From positions 2,311,453 to 2,375,452 of the forward strand of contig NC_030995.1 of assembly GCF_000149955.1 (NCBI RefSeq): a stretch of DNA of 64,000 nucleotides, given 5' to 3'. Source of the DNA: Fusarium oxysporum f. sp. lycopersici 4287 (taxonomy: Eukaryota; Ascomycota; Sordariomycetes; Hypocreales; Nectriaceae). Both the position numbers and the translations under genes were made by a program. A model generated the notes under the pieces. That model was not told the origin of the DNA and did not search any database. It worked only from the letters and a program-made list of their open reading frames with translations. This document shows, piece after piece, positions 35,577 through 46,333 of this stretch; the first letter of the stretch is position 1, and each line of letters begins with the position of its first letter.

Positions 35577-36633
35577 ATGTCAGTTCCCGGGGCATGGCCC
35601 TCGAGCCCGGCGAAACTCACCTTGGAAGCTTGGTCGCAAGGCTGTATGATTGGGGCTTTGATCATCATGATTGGTATCACCTTAGCTAATATGCGGCGCG
35701 GCGTCTTGTTACATAAACTTATCTTGATCGAGGTGAGCATCTTTATCGGTATCGCATTAATAAATAATCATCTCACAAATCTTATAAGCTCCTTCTGGCG
35801 ATGCCAAATGGATTCTTTACCTTTTTCGACCCTCCGGCCTGGGGATGGTATCTTTCCTCGACTGTTATTTTCCTCATCATCTCATGGAATCTGCATAACG
35901 TCATCGCCTGGATGAAGAACAAGCCCTTCCTTTCAAAGCGAAATAATGCTATATATATTGGCACTATTGTACTAGTCCAACCCTACTGGATCCTCGAGAT
36001 CTATGCCAACTTCATCTACTTTAACACTCCTGATAATCATCTTTTCGCCTCAACCCGACCGCTTGAGGCCGTCTGCCGGTAAGCATCACTACTAAGAGAT
36101 ACTTAGCAATTTAACTGATACATATTAGCGATCCTTGGTGGATCTTTACAGCCATCAACCTTTTCTGGAATATAATATACCGTTATGAGTTCAGGCCTTT
36201 AGAAATTATCCGCATATCCCCCCGTTTCGGTCTTTTACTATTGAGCATGTCTCTCAGTATCATCTTCATCATTGTCGATCTTCTCTCCGTCACCCCTGTT
36301 ATCCCGATCGGCTATATCAATCCATTTTGGAAATTTGCATTTATCTTCAAATGCTTCACCGATACGATCATTCTAGACGACTTCAAAACCGCACTAGATA
36401 AGCTAAGTCGGTACAAAATGGATCAGAACTATCCGCTTCCTTTTAGCAGACCTAGCAGTCAGATACAGAACCAGATGCCGAGGCCAAGCGTGGAAATCTT
36501 CCATGATAGCTGCTGTCCTGAAAGCTCGGGCGTGACAGTTGAGCATTTGGAAGAGGCCGACGATTCTATAATTCCTGCTCCGGCACGAGTAATGAGGAAC
36601 CCCAATGCTGGGATTTTAGGCAAAACGCCTTAA
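35577..36633 (+). CDS. Unknown multi-pass membrane protein
   Basis: Three exons (35577-35732, 35789-36078, 36129-36633) give 316 residues with consistent phases. About seven hydrophobic segments are visible: 'MIGALIIMIGITLANM', 'LILIELLLAMPNGFFTFF', 'YLSSTVIFLIISWNLHNVIAW', 'AIYIGTIVLVQPYWILEIYANFIYF', 'WWIFTAINLFWNIIYRY', 'FGLLLLSMSLSIIFIIVDLLSV' and 'FWKFAFIFKCF' (each shown only in part). The C-terminal 90 residues are polar and probably cytosolic. The layout recalls fungal integral-membrane families of unknown role that often sit in accessory or metabolite loci. A decayed copy lies 7.4 kb upstream, so the gene has been duplicated locally. I assign no function. Confidence 0.8.
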
Positions 36634-38946
36634 TAACGCCCCAGGGTCACCTATGGTAGTGGAATCACGCTCAACCTCGCTAGAAAGTTTAGCAGAAATG
36701 CCATTGCCTTCATTCTCTGACCGAAATCCATGTGGTGATATGAGCCACGCTGCCGGAGATAATGAGATATGTGTAGTCTCGACCAATGAGCTGTACTGTG
36801 TGAACAACGGTTAAGATCATTCAAGGCGGATTGTGCACCAGATTCGTTATACCAGGGAAGAAGCGCCAATGCGAGTTCAAATGTAGCATTTTAAGGCAAC
36901 TTGAATGGACTGCGAAATGATGAGAACGAGCTGTAAACGAAACAGAGCCTGGTCTCGAATATTAGCCTGAAGATGTCTAGGAAATCAACTCCAGCTCTGA
37001 CTCGGATGTCTTGGATACACAAAGCGAGCTCGACACTGATTACAACAAACTCACCGGTGCTTTTTTGGAAGCAGATGTCTACTCAGCCAAGCGTTTCTTG
37101 GAGAGGAACTGGGGATATACATGCGATTGCAAAGGAGGGCGAGAAGAAAACGAAGCAGAACACGCCAACTGGTGTGAACAGCAAAGATATAGTCTACTGG
37201 ATATGACCGAGCAATGGCGGAAAATTGCGGTACCAGATTCAATTGTTTACGCATCCCCCCTCATACTGTGGTAAATAAAAATGACCCTGCTCAGCTAGAT
37301 TGGTACTCGATCTTGAGCAGTGGAGATAACCGTCTAGAATTAGATAACCAAGTATCCCAGAGAAGCACCCCTGATATTCAACCTACCTGGGATTCGGATT
37401 GCATCATTTCTTGGGATTTCCGCCAAATTTTCCTGGTCAGGTCTTTGGTAGTAAATGGAGGTCCAGGGTGTAAAGAAGCTGGTCACTGCAACAAACACGA
37501 GCATGACAGTGAGAAGAAGCTGAGAACCCGGTGATGTAAGAAGCTTCTTAAATTTACTAGGAGCGGCTGAGACATGGCCGAAATTATGGCGTGCAAAGCG
37601 TCCTACACTCTGGCGAACCCGTTCGGTAGTGCAGGAAACTGGACCCATGGTCGCTATCAACTAAGGAAGGTCTATCATGTATTGTGCGGGGAATGGGGGA
37701 CTTAAGAAGTAGATGAAGCAATTCGTATGGTCAAGAATCATTTGATCATATTACGTGCCAATAACATTGATCAGTGTGCCCCCGACGTAACCTCAATACG
37801 TGCCCATTCAGTGGATGGAACGTAGACCTGAATATCCTAACTTTTGAACGCAAAGGAGGCCAAGGGATATTTGACCCACTCCTGCAGGTCATATTAGGAT
37901 ATTATGGGGCACGGAACAGCTTATCTATATTCACACTAGGTGTTAGCAAATACGCGTATACAGAATCTGGCCCACAAAACCATGAATGGGGCGGCTGTAT
38001 GGTTCTGCTTCTGACGCCAACAGATATGGACATACTCCACATATGCGTATCTGATAGCGTGGGCGGTCATCCCATACCACACGCCGGCACACCTGGTCGC
38101 CGATGCATTCCTCAATGGCTGATTCCCCTGAAACCAACGGCCTTGTCCTTCTGGGGCAGCCTTGAGCATGGAACCGGATGACAATGGCATCTCTTCATTG
38201 CCTATAAGGATTTTTCCCTTATCGATGGATGGTTGCGATCTTATCTTGCTAGAGGGGGTTCCCTTCACGACTCTTAGATGTGGAAGACCTTGGCAATAAT
38301 GTTCAACTCGCCATCAAACTCGATCATTGTATAAAGCCCGTGTAATCGCACCCAACGATGCCATTATTTATATTGTTGGAAGTCAAGGGTATTAGAGGAG
38401 GGCTTTTCGGTGAGGTGAGAGGCGATTACGGCGGATCACAAAAATCGTACCGCGAGTTGCAGAGCACTAAACGAATATCGTCACGTTAATATAATCGATA
38501 ACGATGAAATAATATAGTAATACATAACTCTATTGCCCCGGCAATGCTAGATTGTTCGTGGTACTAGTTGTAAAGTGCTTTAAGTATGAAACTGAAAAGC
38601 CTAATACCGAGCGAAATACTTCGGCATCTGTACATCTGAGAAAGAGATAGCCCTGCGGAATCCCGAAAAGTCGCCTGACTCGAGATAGCTTTACATTACT
38701 TGCCACACATTTGAGGGATGAGAAGCCTAATATCACGACTTGTTCAACAGTCCGTCGAGGACGAAAGCACTGATTCGTGTCCACCTTTCCTTGCCGCCCT
38801 GCCCCTCCTCACCTTCCCTTTTATATGACTAGACTGCAGGAAGATATGGAGCGAATGGTTTCTATGCATCCAAGTGAGCGGCACGACCCACCCAGTCTTT
38901 ACTCTACCATTTTCCACGGCGCTGTCGGGAGGTATTGTACGAACAA
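36634..38946. other. Gene-poor region, 2.3 kb, with gene scraps
   Basis: Around 36990-37440 a coding-like remnant is visible (listed separately). A minus-strand ORF at 37340-37660 has one hydrophobic stretch but no recognisable domain and overlaps the scrap. No intact gene. Confidence 0.5.
36990..37440 (+). pseudogene. Fragment of an unknown fungal gene
   Basis: The reading 'DTQSELDTDYNKLTGAF', 'YSAKRFLERNWGYTCDC' and 'VPDSIVYASPLILW' looks like real protein. It continues in another frame with 'DPAQLDWYSILSSG' and 'PTWDSDCIISWDF'. Stops and a frame change lie between the two parts near 37274. I recall similar text in uncharacterised Fusarium proteins but cannot name a family. Confidence 0.35.
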
Positions 38947-40554
38947 CTAGTAAATACTCTCACACGCCGCGTAGCTAAACGACACCAACGTCAAACTTCC
39001 TGTATCCGACACAACCCGAACGCCGTTGGCCCCTTGATTCGGATAAATCAACCCCGATAACACTGCTACACCGTCGTTCACAAACACCTCCACCGAATTC
39101 CAATCCACGTATATAACCAGCTTGACCGTACTCCCTCCTGAAGGATACGGCGCTGCGCGCACGGTATCGTACGCCTGCTTCGGACCCGCCGCCATGGAAT
39201 CCGTCGCGGAACCGTCGGAGTCTCTGACCAGAAAAGCCTGGGAATGCAGGAAGTCGTAACCGACAGTCGTGCTGAAAGTCCCGTCGGATTTGATGACAAA
39301 GCGGACCTCGTTGCCCTTGTCGCCGTCATTCTTGGAGATCGTGGCGCGGATGATGTACGCACCTTCCTCCAGTTCGCTGGGGAGGGATGCAGACGCAGGA
39401 TCCTTTGTGATGATCTTCTCGCTCACGGACTTGGAAGATGCGACAATGTCTTCATACCCTCCTATTGGGATGCTGACCAAAGTGGGAGAACCGTTGATAG
39501 TCTTGAGCTTGACCTCCCGGACCAAACTGTCCTGGCCAGCGAAATCCGCGTAATAAGGCAGCGAAGCTGCGTATTCCCAGTTATTCATCCAGCCAATGGC
39601 ATAACGGCTGCCGTATCTGTCATTAGGATTTTCCCAGCTGACCGTGGCGTAGAAGTCAGGCCCGTCATCCATCCATTGCGGAAAGCTGTTTGTGGCTGTG
39701 AAGCCATTACCGTCCCATTCTCCGGTCCAATATGCGGTACCCGTCGTCCTATTGTAGCGGTAGCCGTTAGCGCCTAATGCGAGAATCCAGGTGCGCTTTG
39801 TGCTGTCTCCGTCTAGGTCGATCTGATATAGATCTGGGCATTCGAGGATGCCCAGGTCTACACCGGCGTTCTCAGGCTTAAACTCGGATATATACGCCCA
39901 GGTCTTAAGATCTATAGAGGTGTAGAAACCAATCTTGCTACCCTCTGCGAGAGACATAACCCAATGCCCCGCTTTGCCATCCCAGAAGATCTTGGGATCT
40001 CGAAATGCAGGTTTTGCACCTGGGCTTGGGTTTGGCATCACGGGATTGCCTTCATAAGGGATAAAACTGTACCCATTGTCGGTGGAATAGAAAAGAGATT
40101 GCTGTTGCACCCCATCTGCCATCTGTGTAACAACGGCCACGACGGCATTCCGGCCAAAGCCAGCCGTGTTGTTTGTGTCGACCACGGCGCTGCCGGTTTC
40201 GATGTCACCGAGGATGATGCCATTGGGACGGTTTGGTTTGTATTTCTCGATCACTACGCCCCGGCGAGTCCAGTGCACCATGTCGGTGCTCGTGATGTGG
40301 TACCATTCCGTCCCCCCTGAACCGGGGTTTGAGCTATCGAAGTTGGAGTTGTATAGGTAGTAGAGATGCCATTCGTCCCCCAGGAAGAACGGACGTTGGG
40401 GATCATTCATCCATTTCTTTTCGGGCGTGATGTGATAGCTGGGTCGGGTCTTGGTGGCAGCAAGTGGTACTGCACTGGCATACAAGGTGAACAACAGCAA
40501 TGAAAAAAGACGGAGCGCCAGCGTCTGCGGGACGAGTGTGAGAAATCCCAGCAT
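38947..40554 (-). CDS. Secreted GH32 fructan hydrolase or transferase with altered WMNDP motif
   Basis: Intronless, 535 residues, signal peptide about 1-28. The five-bladed propeller carries the three acidic residues of clan GH-J: nucleophile D51 in 'WMNDPQRPFF', D186 in 'FRDPKIF' and acid/base E238 in 'LECPDLYQ'. The beta-sandwich ends 'WNSVEVFVNDG'. Common invertases and inulinases read WMNDPNG; here N-G is replaced by Q-R, and 'DEWHLYYLYN' follows. This variant occurs, to my knowledge, in levan-acting GH32 members, so a levanase or levan fructotransferase is possible besides exo-inulinase. A TATA-like element lies about 85 bases upstream and a CGGN6CGG motif about 365 bases upstream. It shows no damage and is the likely working counterpart to the dead GH32 at 33 kb. 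Confidence 0.93.
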   Translation of the reverse strand: MLGFLTLVPQTLALRLFSLLLFTLYASAVPLAATKTRPSYHITPEKKWMNDPQRPFFLGDEWHLYYLYNSNFDSSNPGSGGTEWYHITSTDMVHWTRRGVVIEKYKPNRPNGIILGDIETGSAVVDTNNTAGFGRNAVVAVVTQMADGVQQQSLFYSTDNGYSFIPYEGNPVMPNPSPGAKPAFRDPKIFWDGKAGHWVMSLAEGSKIGFYTSIDLKTWAYISEFKPENAGVDLGILECPDLYQIDLDGDSTKRTWILALGANGYRYNRTTGTAYWTGEWDGNGFTATNSFPQWMDDGPDFYATVSWENPNDRYGSRYAIGWMNNWEYAASLPYYADFAGQDSLVREVKLKTINGSPTLVSIPIGGYEDIVASSKSVSEKIITKDPASASLPSELEEGAYIIRATISKNDGDKGNEVRFVIKSDGTFSTTVGYDFLHSQAFLVRDSDGSATDSMAAGPKQAYDTVRAAPYPSGGSTVKLVIYVDWNSVEVFVNDGVAVLSGLIYPNQGANGVRVVSDTGSLTLVSFSYAACESIY

Positions 40555-40635
40555 GGTAACGATGAATGTATAGGCCTTCAGAGTGTCATGCTACCTGGCA
40601 AAGCAAATAACGTTCAGGTCCTCTCATTGTTCATA

Positions 40636-40645
40636 CTTATATATA
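40636..40645 (-). promoter_or_regulatory. TATA-like element of the minus-strand GH32 gene
   Basis: TATATATAAG on the minus strand, 82-91 bases before the ATG at 40554. Confidence 0.4.
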
Positions 40646-42343
40646 GGCTGTCCACATAAGAAATGAGTAACCTGACTGAGGGCCTATTCGACGTCAGTCT
40701 CCACGAACCAACGTAGTATACCCCCGCCAAATCAGATTGAGTCCCGGCATATGACTAATAGGGCATAACACCAATGAGCGGCCGTCGTATGGTCACAACA
40801 AATAGCGAAATCCCGATTTCCTTCCATGCGATAAGGCGCCTAAAGGTGACTTTTACCAAGCAATACCATATTAAAGCCTGCGCACGCGTGGTACAGTAGT
40901 ACTTCAGCCTTGATGATCCGGGGTCGCCGCCCAGCTAGCTGCAGCTGCTGGAACGCGCAAAAACTACGAAAGGGTTGCGGAGATGCGGGGAAGTGATAGA
41001 AGAGGAAAGAATGTGGGGGATTAATATACCGGGAGAGGGTGTGGGAGAGTGATACAGGAGAGAAAAGGAAATGCGGTAAATCCTGTGCGCCTGGTTACTA
41101 CGAAGGCCTAGGAAAACTCTCACTCCTTATTGTTCGGACCATTTGGGCAGGTGATAAGACTCAACCTCATCGCACCTATCGGACAGGTGTTTCGCGCTGC
41201 TCAAACCGGCGAACGTAAGTTGGGAAGAGCCCCGTCGGTGTCGTCATCTGTTGAGTGCATGACTTGTACATACATACTTCAGGCTGGCTCGGGGCCCCCC
41301 GTCCGTCGGGCGGAAAGGCTTGGCTGCCACGCTAGTAGCTAGGTGCAGTAGTTGGGGTCTCGCGCATTTCTGGAAAGCCGCTAGAAGGTTTAACAGTACT
41401 TCTCGAAGCCCCCTACAGCCCCCCGAGACGCTAGAATGGCTAGAAGCGAACGGATTGCCGTGGACCCTTTTCGCGTCATACTCACCTTCCTCATGCCCGA
41501 GCATCGAAAGAAGGAGATTTCTTAGTCTCTCATAGACAGCTAATTCTCATTCCTCACTCCCATCAGTGAGACAGCGTATAATGTCGTATTCCTGACCCAT
41601 GTCAATGCCTTAGGGCGACAAACACTGGGTACAAGGCCATACTTGGCTGATTCACATGGCGGGGCGCACCTACCGTCACTAAATACACTAGCCTAGCCGA
41701 CCTGGCCTCATCAACAACGGAAGAGGAGATACCATCGTCGTGGTCTTTCTTCCCAACTCCGCATCAATTCAACAAAAATGCCTCATATGAGTCTTGTCAA
41801 CTATAGAGCGCTTGCGCGATCAGAAACGAGTTTACTAACTGAACCAATAAGATCTAAGTGATCATGGCTATATATCAAAGCGACATGAACCGAAAGTGGC
41901 ATGGACCTTGGGTGAGAGCCCACAACCCTTGTGATCTGAAAACGGAAGGTAAAATACGGTTACCAGGGCCCGCATTATCCACAGATTTCGCCCGACTATC
42001 GAGCCACCTAGACTTAGTCGAGAAGATTACCGAAGCTTTCTACAGAGGCGCCAGGGCTTCTGGATATCTGCCAGTGTGGGTACATCTTACCATCCAATTT
42101 CGACCAAGGTGCTCTTCCATCTTGGTACGCAGCTACATCTGTAATGAGTTCAAATTTAATCGCGCATCGTCCGAACCCATGAAAGAGCTACCAATTACCA
42201 TCGATCAAGATGGCATCGGCCCTTGCTTCGATACGATCAGGCCACAACAGCTAACGGACAACACTAAGTCCTTCACGTCCTAGGGTGAGACCAGAAATCA
42301 GTGTGATCCGCCACTTCGATCTCCCAAGACCTAATGAGAAATG

Positions 42344-42350
42344 TATAAAT
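42344..42350 (+). promoter_or_regulatory. TATA-like element of the plus-strand GH32 gene
   Basis: TATAAAT lies 61-67 bases before the ATG at 42411. Confidence 0.4.
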
Positions 42351-42410
42351 CTTCCATGATTTCTTCGCCATTTCACTGCACAAGAGTCAATTCAGCGCAG
42401 TCAGTCAAAG

Positions 42411-44480
42411 ATGCAACCTAAACTCTCCCTTCTTTTTCCTTGCTTGCTGGCAACCGCCAGTGCGACATCCTACACCGAGGACTATCGTCCTCAATATCAC
42501 TTCACCCCAGCCAAGAACTGGATGAATGACCCCAATGGCCTCATCTATCATAAAGGGAAGTATCATATGTACTTTCAGTACAACCCCACAGGCGACGTCT
42601 GGGGAAATATTTCCTGGGGCCACGCAGTCAGCAACGATCTGATGCGCTGGAAAGAGCTACCTGTCGCCCTCAACGCCTTCAATTCTCCAGCAGGATCGTT
42701 AAATGAACTGTATTACTCCGGAAGTGCCGTCTCCGATGACGCCTTGACTTCAGGTCTTGGAGATGGCAAGAGACCTCCTCTGGTGGCCGTCTATACATCG
42801 CATTATACGTCAGATATGACCCTACCGAGCAATAAATCCGTCCGCACCGGCCAGGAATCTCAATCAATCGCCTTCAGCACAGACAATGGCCTTTCTTGGA
42901 CTGAATATCCTGACAACCCAGTCATCCTAGAGCCTCCCAGCCAATATGCCGACGAATATCTCAACTTCCGCGACCCATTCGTCTTTTGGTACGGGCCAAG
43001 TAAGCACTGGGTCATGACCGTCTCACTGCCCAAACTTCATAAACTGCTTATCTATACTTCCAAAAACCTGACGGCCTGGGAACATGTCAGTGAATTTGGC
43101 CCTGTCAATGCAGTTGGTGGCCAGTGGGAATGTCCCAGCTTGTTTCAGCTCCCTGTTGATGGTAAAAAATCCAGAACCAAGTGGGTGATGGTAATCGGAC
43201 TCAATCCTGGCGGCCCGGCACATGCCGGTGGATCAGGAACCCAGTACGTGGTCGGCACTTTTGATGGAACAACATTCACAGCAGATGCCAATAATGTTTA
43301 CGATACGTCTGCTCCAGAAGACAGTGTGGTATTTGAAGATTGGAATGAAACCAGCTTCGCCGAATCAAGCTGGAAACCAACTGATGACTTCGTCGAACAA
43401 CGGCCTAGCAACGGCCAGGTGCTTACGTTGTGGCAAAAGGGCGACGAAACTGTTGGATCTCTTAGCTCCAAGAAGTTTACTGTCTCCAAGAAATACATTG
43501 CCTTCAAGATCGGCTGTTGCAACAATCCGTACAATCCAGAGACGTATGGAACGACAAAGGATCAGGAGACTGCCATCAACCTGATTGTGGATGGACAAGT
43601 GGTTCGATCGACCACTGGCGTCAACGGAGGCGATATCATATGGGCGAGCTGGAACGTCGCCAGCCTCATTGGCAAGACTGCATATATCGAACTTGTCGAT
43701 CGTGCCACGGGAGGTTGGGGCCATCTTGACGTAGGCGAAATTGTCTTCACAGACAAATCACTCCCGCCACAAGCTAACTGGGTGGACTACGGTCCTGATT
43801 ACTACGCCGCCGCCACCTACAATGGACTGTCCAATTACGAGCGTGTGGCCGTCGCCTGGATGAACGATTGGGCCTACGCAGTGGACATTCCCACCTCCCC
43901 ATGGCGAAGCGCGATGAGCATTCCCCGGGTCTTGACACTTGAGACCGTCGACGGGAGGGCGCGCCTGATACAGAAGCCACACCCTAACCTTCAAACTTTA
44001 GAGGGCAGGAGGATGTTGTATAAGAATCAATGGCATTCGACTCGCACGGGCAATTTGACTCTCCCAGTGTCTGGAAAGGCCTTGGATATAACCTTGACCT
44101 TTGCTGCTGGCGCAGAGTCCAAAATGCTGGGCCTGAACGTGCGAACGGACGGCAGAACATACGGCACCGCTATCGGCTATGACTTTGATACCAATGAGAT
44201 GTTCGTTAATCGCGAATCTTCTGGTGATTTTTCTTTCAGCGCCTCATTCCCAGGCGTATACTACGCTCCGCTGCCTATCAGGGATGGAAAGGTTAAACTA
44301 CGCATTCTGCTAGATTGGTCATCGGTTGAGGTGTTTGGTGGGCATGGCGAGGAGACGATAACATCACAAATCTTTCCTTCAGATTCAAGCACGGGTGTGT
44401 CACTGTTTTCTGTCGGCGTTGTGAAGGATGTGAAGATAGAGGTGCACTCGGTATCGTCTGCGTGGAGAGGATCGTATTAG
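42411..44480 (+). CDS. Secreted GH32 enzyme with an inserted beta-sandwich domain
   Basis: Intronless, 689 residues, signal peptide about 1-19. Catalytic residues are intact: D40 in 'NWMNDPNGLIYH', D188 in 'LNFRDPFVFW' and E240 in 'GGQWECPSLFQL'. The enzyme should release fructose from sucrose, inulin or levan. The odd feature is about 150 extra residues (roughly 302-452) placed inside the propeller, between 'GTFDGTTFTAD' and 'VDYGPDYYAAATY', which are adjacent in ordinary family members. The insert reads like the jelly-roll domain attached to bacterial GH32 proteins ('KKYIAFKIGCCNNP', 'INLIVDGQVVRSTTG', 'ELVDRATGGWGHLDVGEI'). A usual C-terminal sandwich follows ('DWSSVEVFGGHGE'). The same domain type lies at the N terminus of the dead GH32 gene at 33 kb. 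Confidence 0.94.
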   Translation: MQPKLSLLFPCLLATASATSYTEDYRPQYHFTPAKNWMNDPNGLIYHKGKYHMYFQYNPTGDVWGNISWGHAVSNDLMRWKELPVALNAFNSPAGSLNELYYSGSAVSDDALTSGLGDGKRPPLVAVYTSHYTSDMTLPSNKSVRTGQESQSIAFSTDNGLSWTEYPDNPVILEPPSQYADEYLNFRDPFVFWYGPSKHWVMTVSLPKLHKLLIYTSKNLTAWEHVSEFGPVNAVGGQWECPSLFQLPVDGKKSRTKWVMVIGLNPGGPAHAGGSGTQYVVGTFDGTTFTADANNVYDTSAPEDSVVFEDWNETSFAESSWKPTDDFVEQRPSNGQVLTLWQKGDETVGSLSSKKFTVSKKYIAFKIGCCNNPYNPETYGTTKDQETAINLIVDGQVVRSTTGVNGGDIIWASWNVASLIGKTAYIELVDRATGGWGHLDVGEIVFTDKSLPPQANWVDYGPDYYAAATYNGLSNYERVAVAWMNDWAYAVDIPTSPWRSAMSIPRVLTLETVDGRARLIQKPHPNLQTLEGRRMLYKNQWHSTRTGNLTLPVSGKALDITLTFAAGAESKMLGLNVRTDGRTYGTAIGYDFDTNEMFVNRESSGDFSFSASFPGVYYAPLPIRDGKVKLRILLDWSSVEVFGGHGEETITSQIFPSDSSTGVSLFSVGVVKDVKIEVHSVSSAWRGSY

Positions 44481-46333
44481 TAGTAAGCGTTGAAGAGGGT
44501 ATAGGCAATGGGAGCAGACTAGAAGAATAGTGGCACGTAACTCCTTCCGTGGCCATCAATACTAGACAATTCGGAAGATCAGACTTCATATGTACATGCG
44601 ATTCATCTTAAATGTTCTTGCTACGGGCACCTCTATCCTTCCCAATACTCCAACATTTCACCACATCTCGCTCCCTGATTCATACTGTGCAGAACGTAAG
44701 GGTGGTCCATGAACATTTTTAAACCCTTCAAGTCTCTTGACGGTAATCCAAGAACGGCATCAAGCACTTAAGGTAGTACAACGATAGCTACACCCTAGAA
44801 GCGAAGCACTTTTGTCTTCATTTCTATTTGTTTGGTCGCTATGTTCTTTTACCACTTTGATCGAAGGCGGAGTCTCGCTTTGAGGCTCGTGCGCGCCGGC
44901 AATGCTGGGCAGAAGGCGGTCTCGATGACGGCGACCTAGCCGCCGACAGCTTCCTTAAGCTTATGCGGCGCCTGCGCATAGTACTGTTACAAGGCCTGGC
45001 TATATTGCAGCCTCGCTACTCGCCGCTACCCTTCTTCGCCTACGCCCCTTTTACCGGGCCCGAATTGGATGAGTTCGCCATCGTCGACGAGTTCAAACAG
45101 CGCCGCCGGCGAGGCCAGGGCCAGATACGGGTATAGGGTACAGGTAGGGACCGCTTTGCCCGATGACGCAGGCCCGGGGCCAGGACCATGGTCATCGGGG
45201 GCGCCGGACTCGGCTAGGGAGGAGGCGGACCGCCCCCCGTTGACAGTAAGCCGGTTGTCAAGTAGGAACTTTATATATTTCCATGGCGATATCTAGCCTG
45301 TATGTGTCAATCTACATTGAGGTCATATTTGCAATGATTAAAGAGCCGCAGGATCAGTGCATTACTATCTCGTAGTCCTTACAATGAAGCCTAGTCACCC
45401 TTATCCCTCCCAGGCACCGCATATACAAATATCTCGGCGCCCGGTATCCTATAGGTCGCTGCTCTTGAACCAAACGCACCGCCAGAGCGTAGCAGTCCCC
45501 CAGCCCCGGCATGGCCTCGATTGGGCTACAAAATATTGAGTTATTCGCCTACGCTAGCTGTCAAGCCCAAATACAGTCAGCAATCCTTAGTCTGCAGTTA
45601 TCCACATGCATAGAGTGTTTGGTTTTCGTTAAGGACATGCTTATGTGAGAAGCCACAAGTCGGTGACGTCGCACAAATGCTACAACTGGGAGAAACCCAG
45701 ACCCGCTTGCCTATGTATGTTTGGTTTCGGATACGCACGCTTGGTTTCGGCCGGCTATCAGGACACAGAACTCTTTACTCGATCTAGTTACGAGTTCGTA
45801 GGTGGAGTCGAGCATGGATAGATGTTATGGCAGTGCAATACTTCAGCTGCAGCACAGCAATTTTTTTCGCCGATATGCTGACGGCCATCTCTAGTTGTCA
45901 TACCCTGGACAGAGAACATCTGGTATCAGCTTCGATTTTCTACGGCCATACGATGCACATTCTTCAGGGTAGAGCTTCAGGACAATGATTTTCTATAAGA
46001 TGGTCGAGGCTTCCCCAAAAGAATATGTCTAGAGGAGCAGAGACTTCAAACTCATCGAACATCGACTCTTCCTATGCGCACAGTTAACCTCAGATATCTT
46101 ACTAGGTACTTCTTCAATTACATCTCCAAATAATGGCTCGCTATATTGATGGCTTCACTCACCACTGGTGGAACGACTGTCAAGGCGATGCAGACTGTTT
46201 TCCAGATCAGAACCAGTGGGAGATCGTTGAGAAAGGAGTAATGATAGTATGGGTTATAGAAACTAGTTAATGTCATATACCGACACAACATTTGTTGGCG
46301 ATCTGCTGCACCCCCTTCAGCAGCCCATCATAC
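44481..46333. other. Gene-poor region, 1.85 kb, with transposon-like scrap
   Basis: Apart from the GC-rich remnant at 44861-45136 (listed separately), only chance ORFs are present. Confidence 0.5.
44861..45136 (+). mobile_element. Remnant of a transposon-type protein, perhaps Crypton-like
   Basis: A 91-residue open stretch without a proper start. It reads 'RFEARARRQCWAEGGL', 'SFLKLMRRLRIVLLQGLAI', 'LQPRYSPLPFFAYAPFTGPE' and 'LDEFAIVDEFKQRRRR'. The pattern of an amphipathic helix, then 'LLQ..A.L...Y...PFF', then 'PF..PE...FA' recalls the Ndc10/GCR1-type C-terminal region common in fungal Crypton-like elements. Base composition is clearly more GC-rich than its surroundings. No terminal repeats were found. 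Family assignment is tentative. Confidence 0.35.

Larger units (their letters stand above)
40555..42410. other. Divergent intergenic region between two GH32 genes, 1.86 kb
   Basis: Promoter space for both GH32 genes. It holds TATA-like elements for each, CCGN6CCG (minus-strand CGGN6CGG) at 40918-40929, and an ORF at 41858-42283 that I consider chance: 141 residues, no domain, no good context. Confidence 0.5.

Noticed and set aside
37340..37660. Minus-strand ORF with one hydrophobic segment
   Set aside because: Overlaps a coding-like scrap on the other strand, has no recognisable family and no promoter signal.
41858..42283. 141-codon ORF between the GH32 genes
   Set aside because: No domain, no typical start context, and it lies in the promoter region of the GH32 gene at 42411.
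45069..45296. 75-codon plus-strand ORF rich in Ser, Gly and Pro
   Set aside because: Shadow frame of the GC-rich transposase-like remnant; low complexity.
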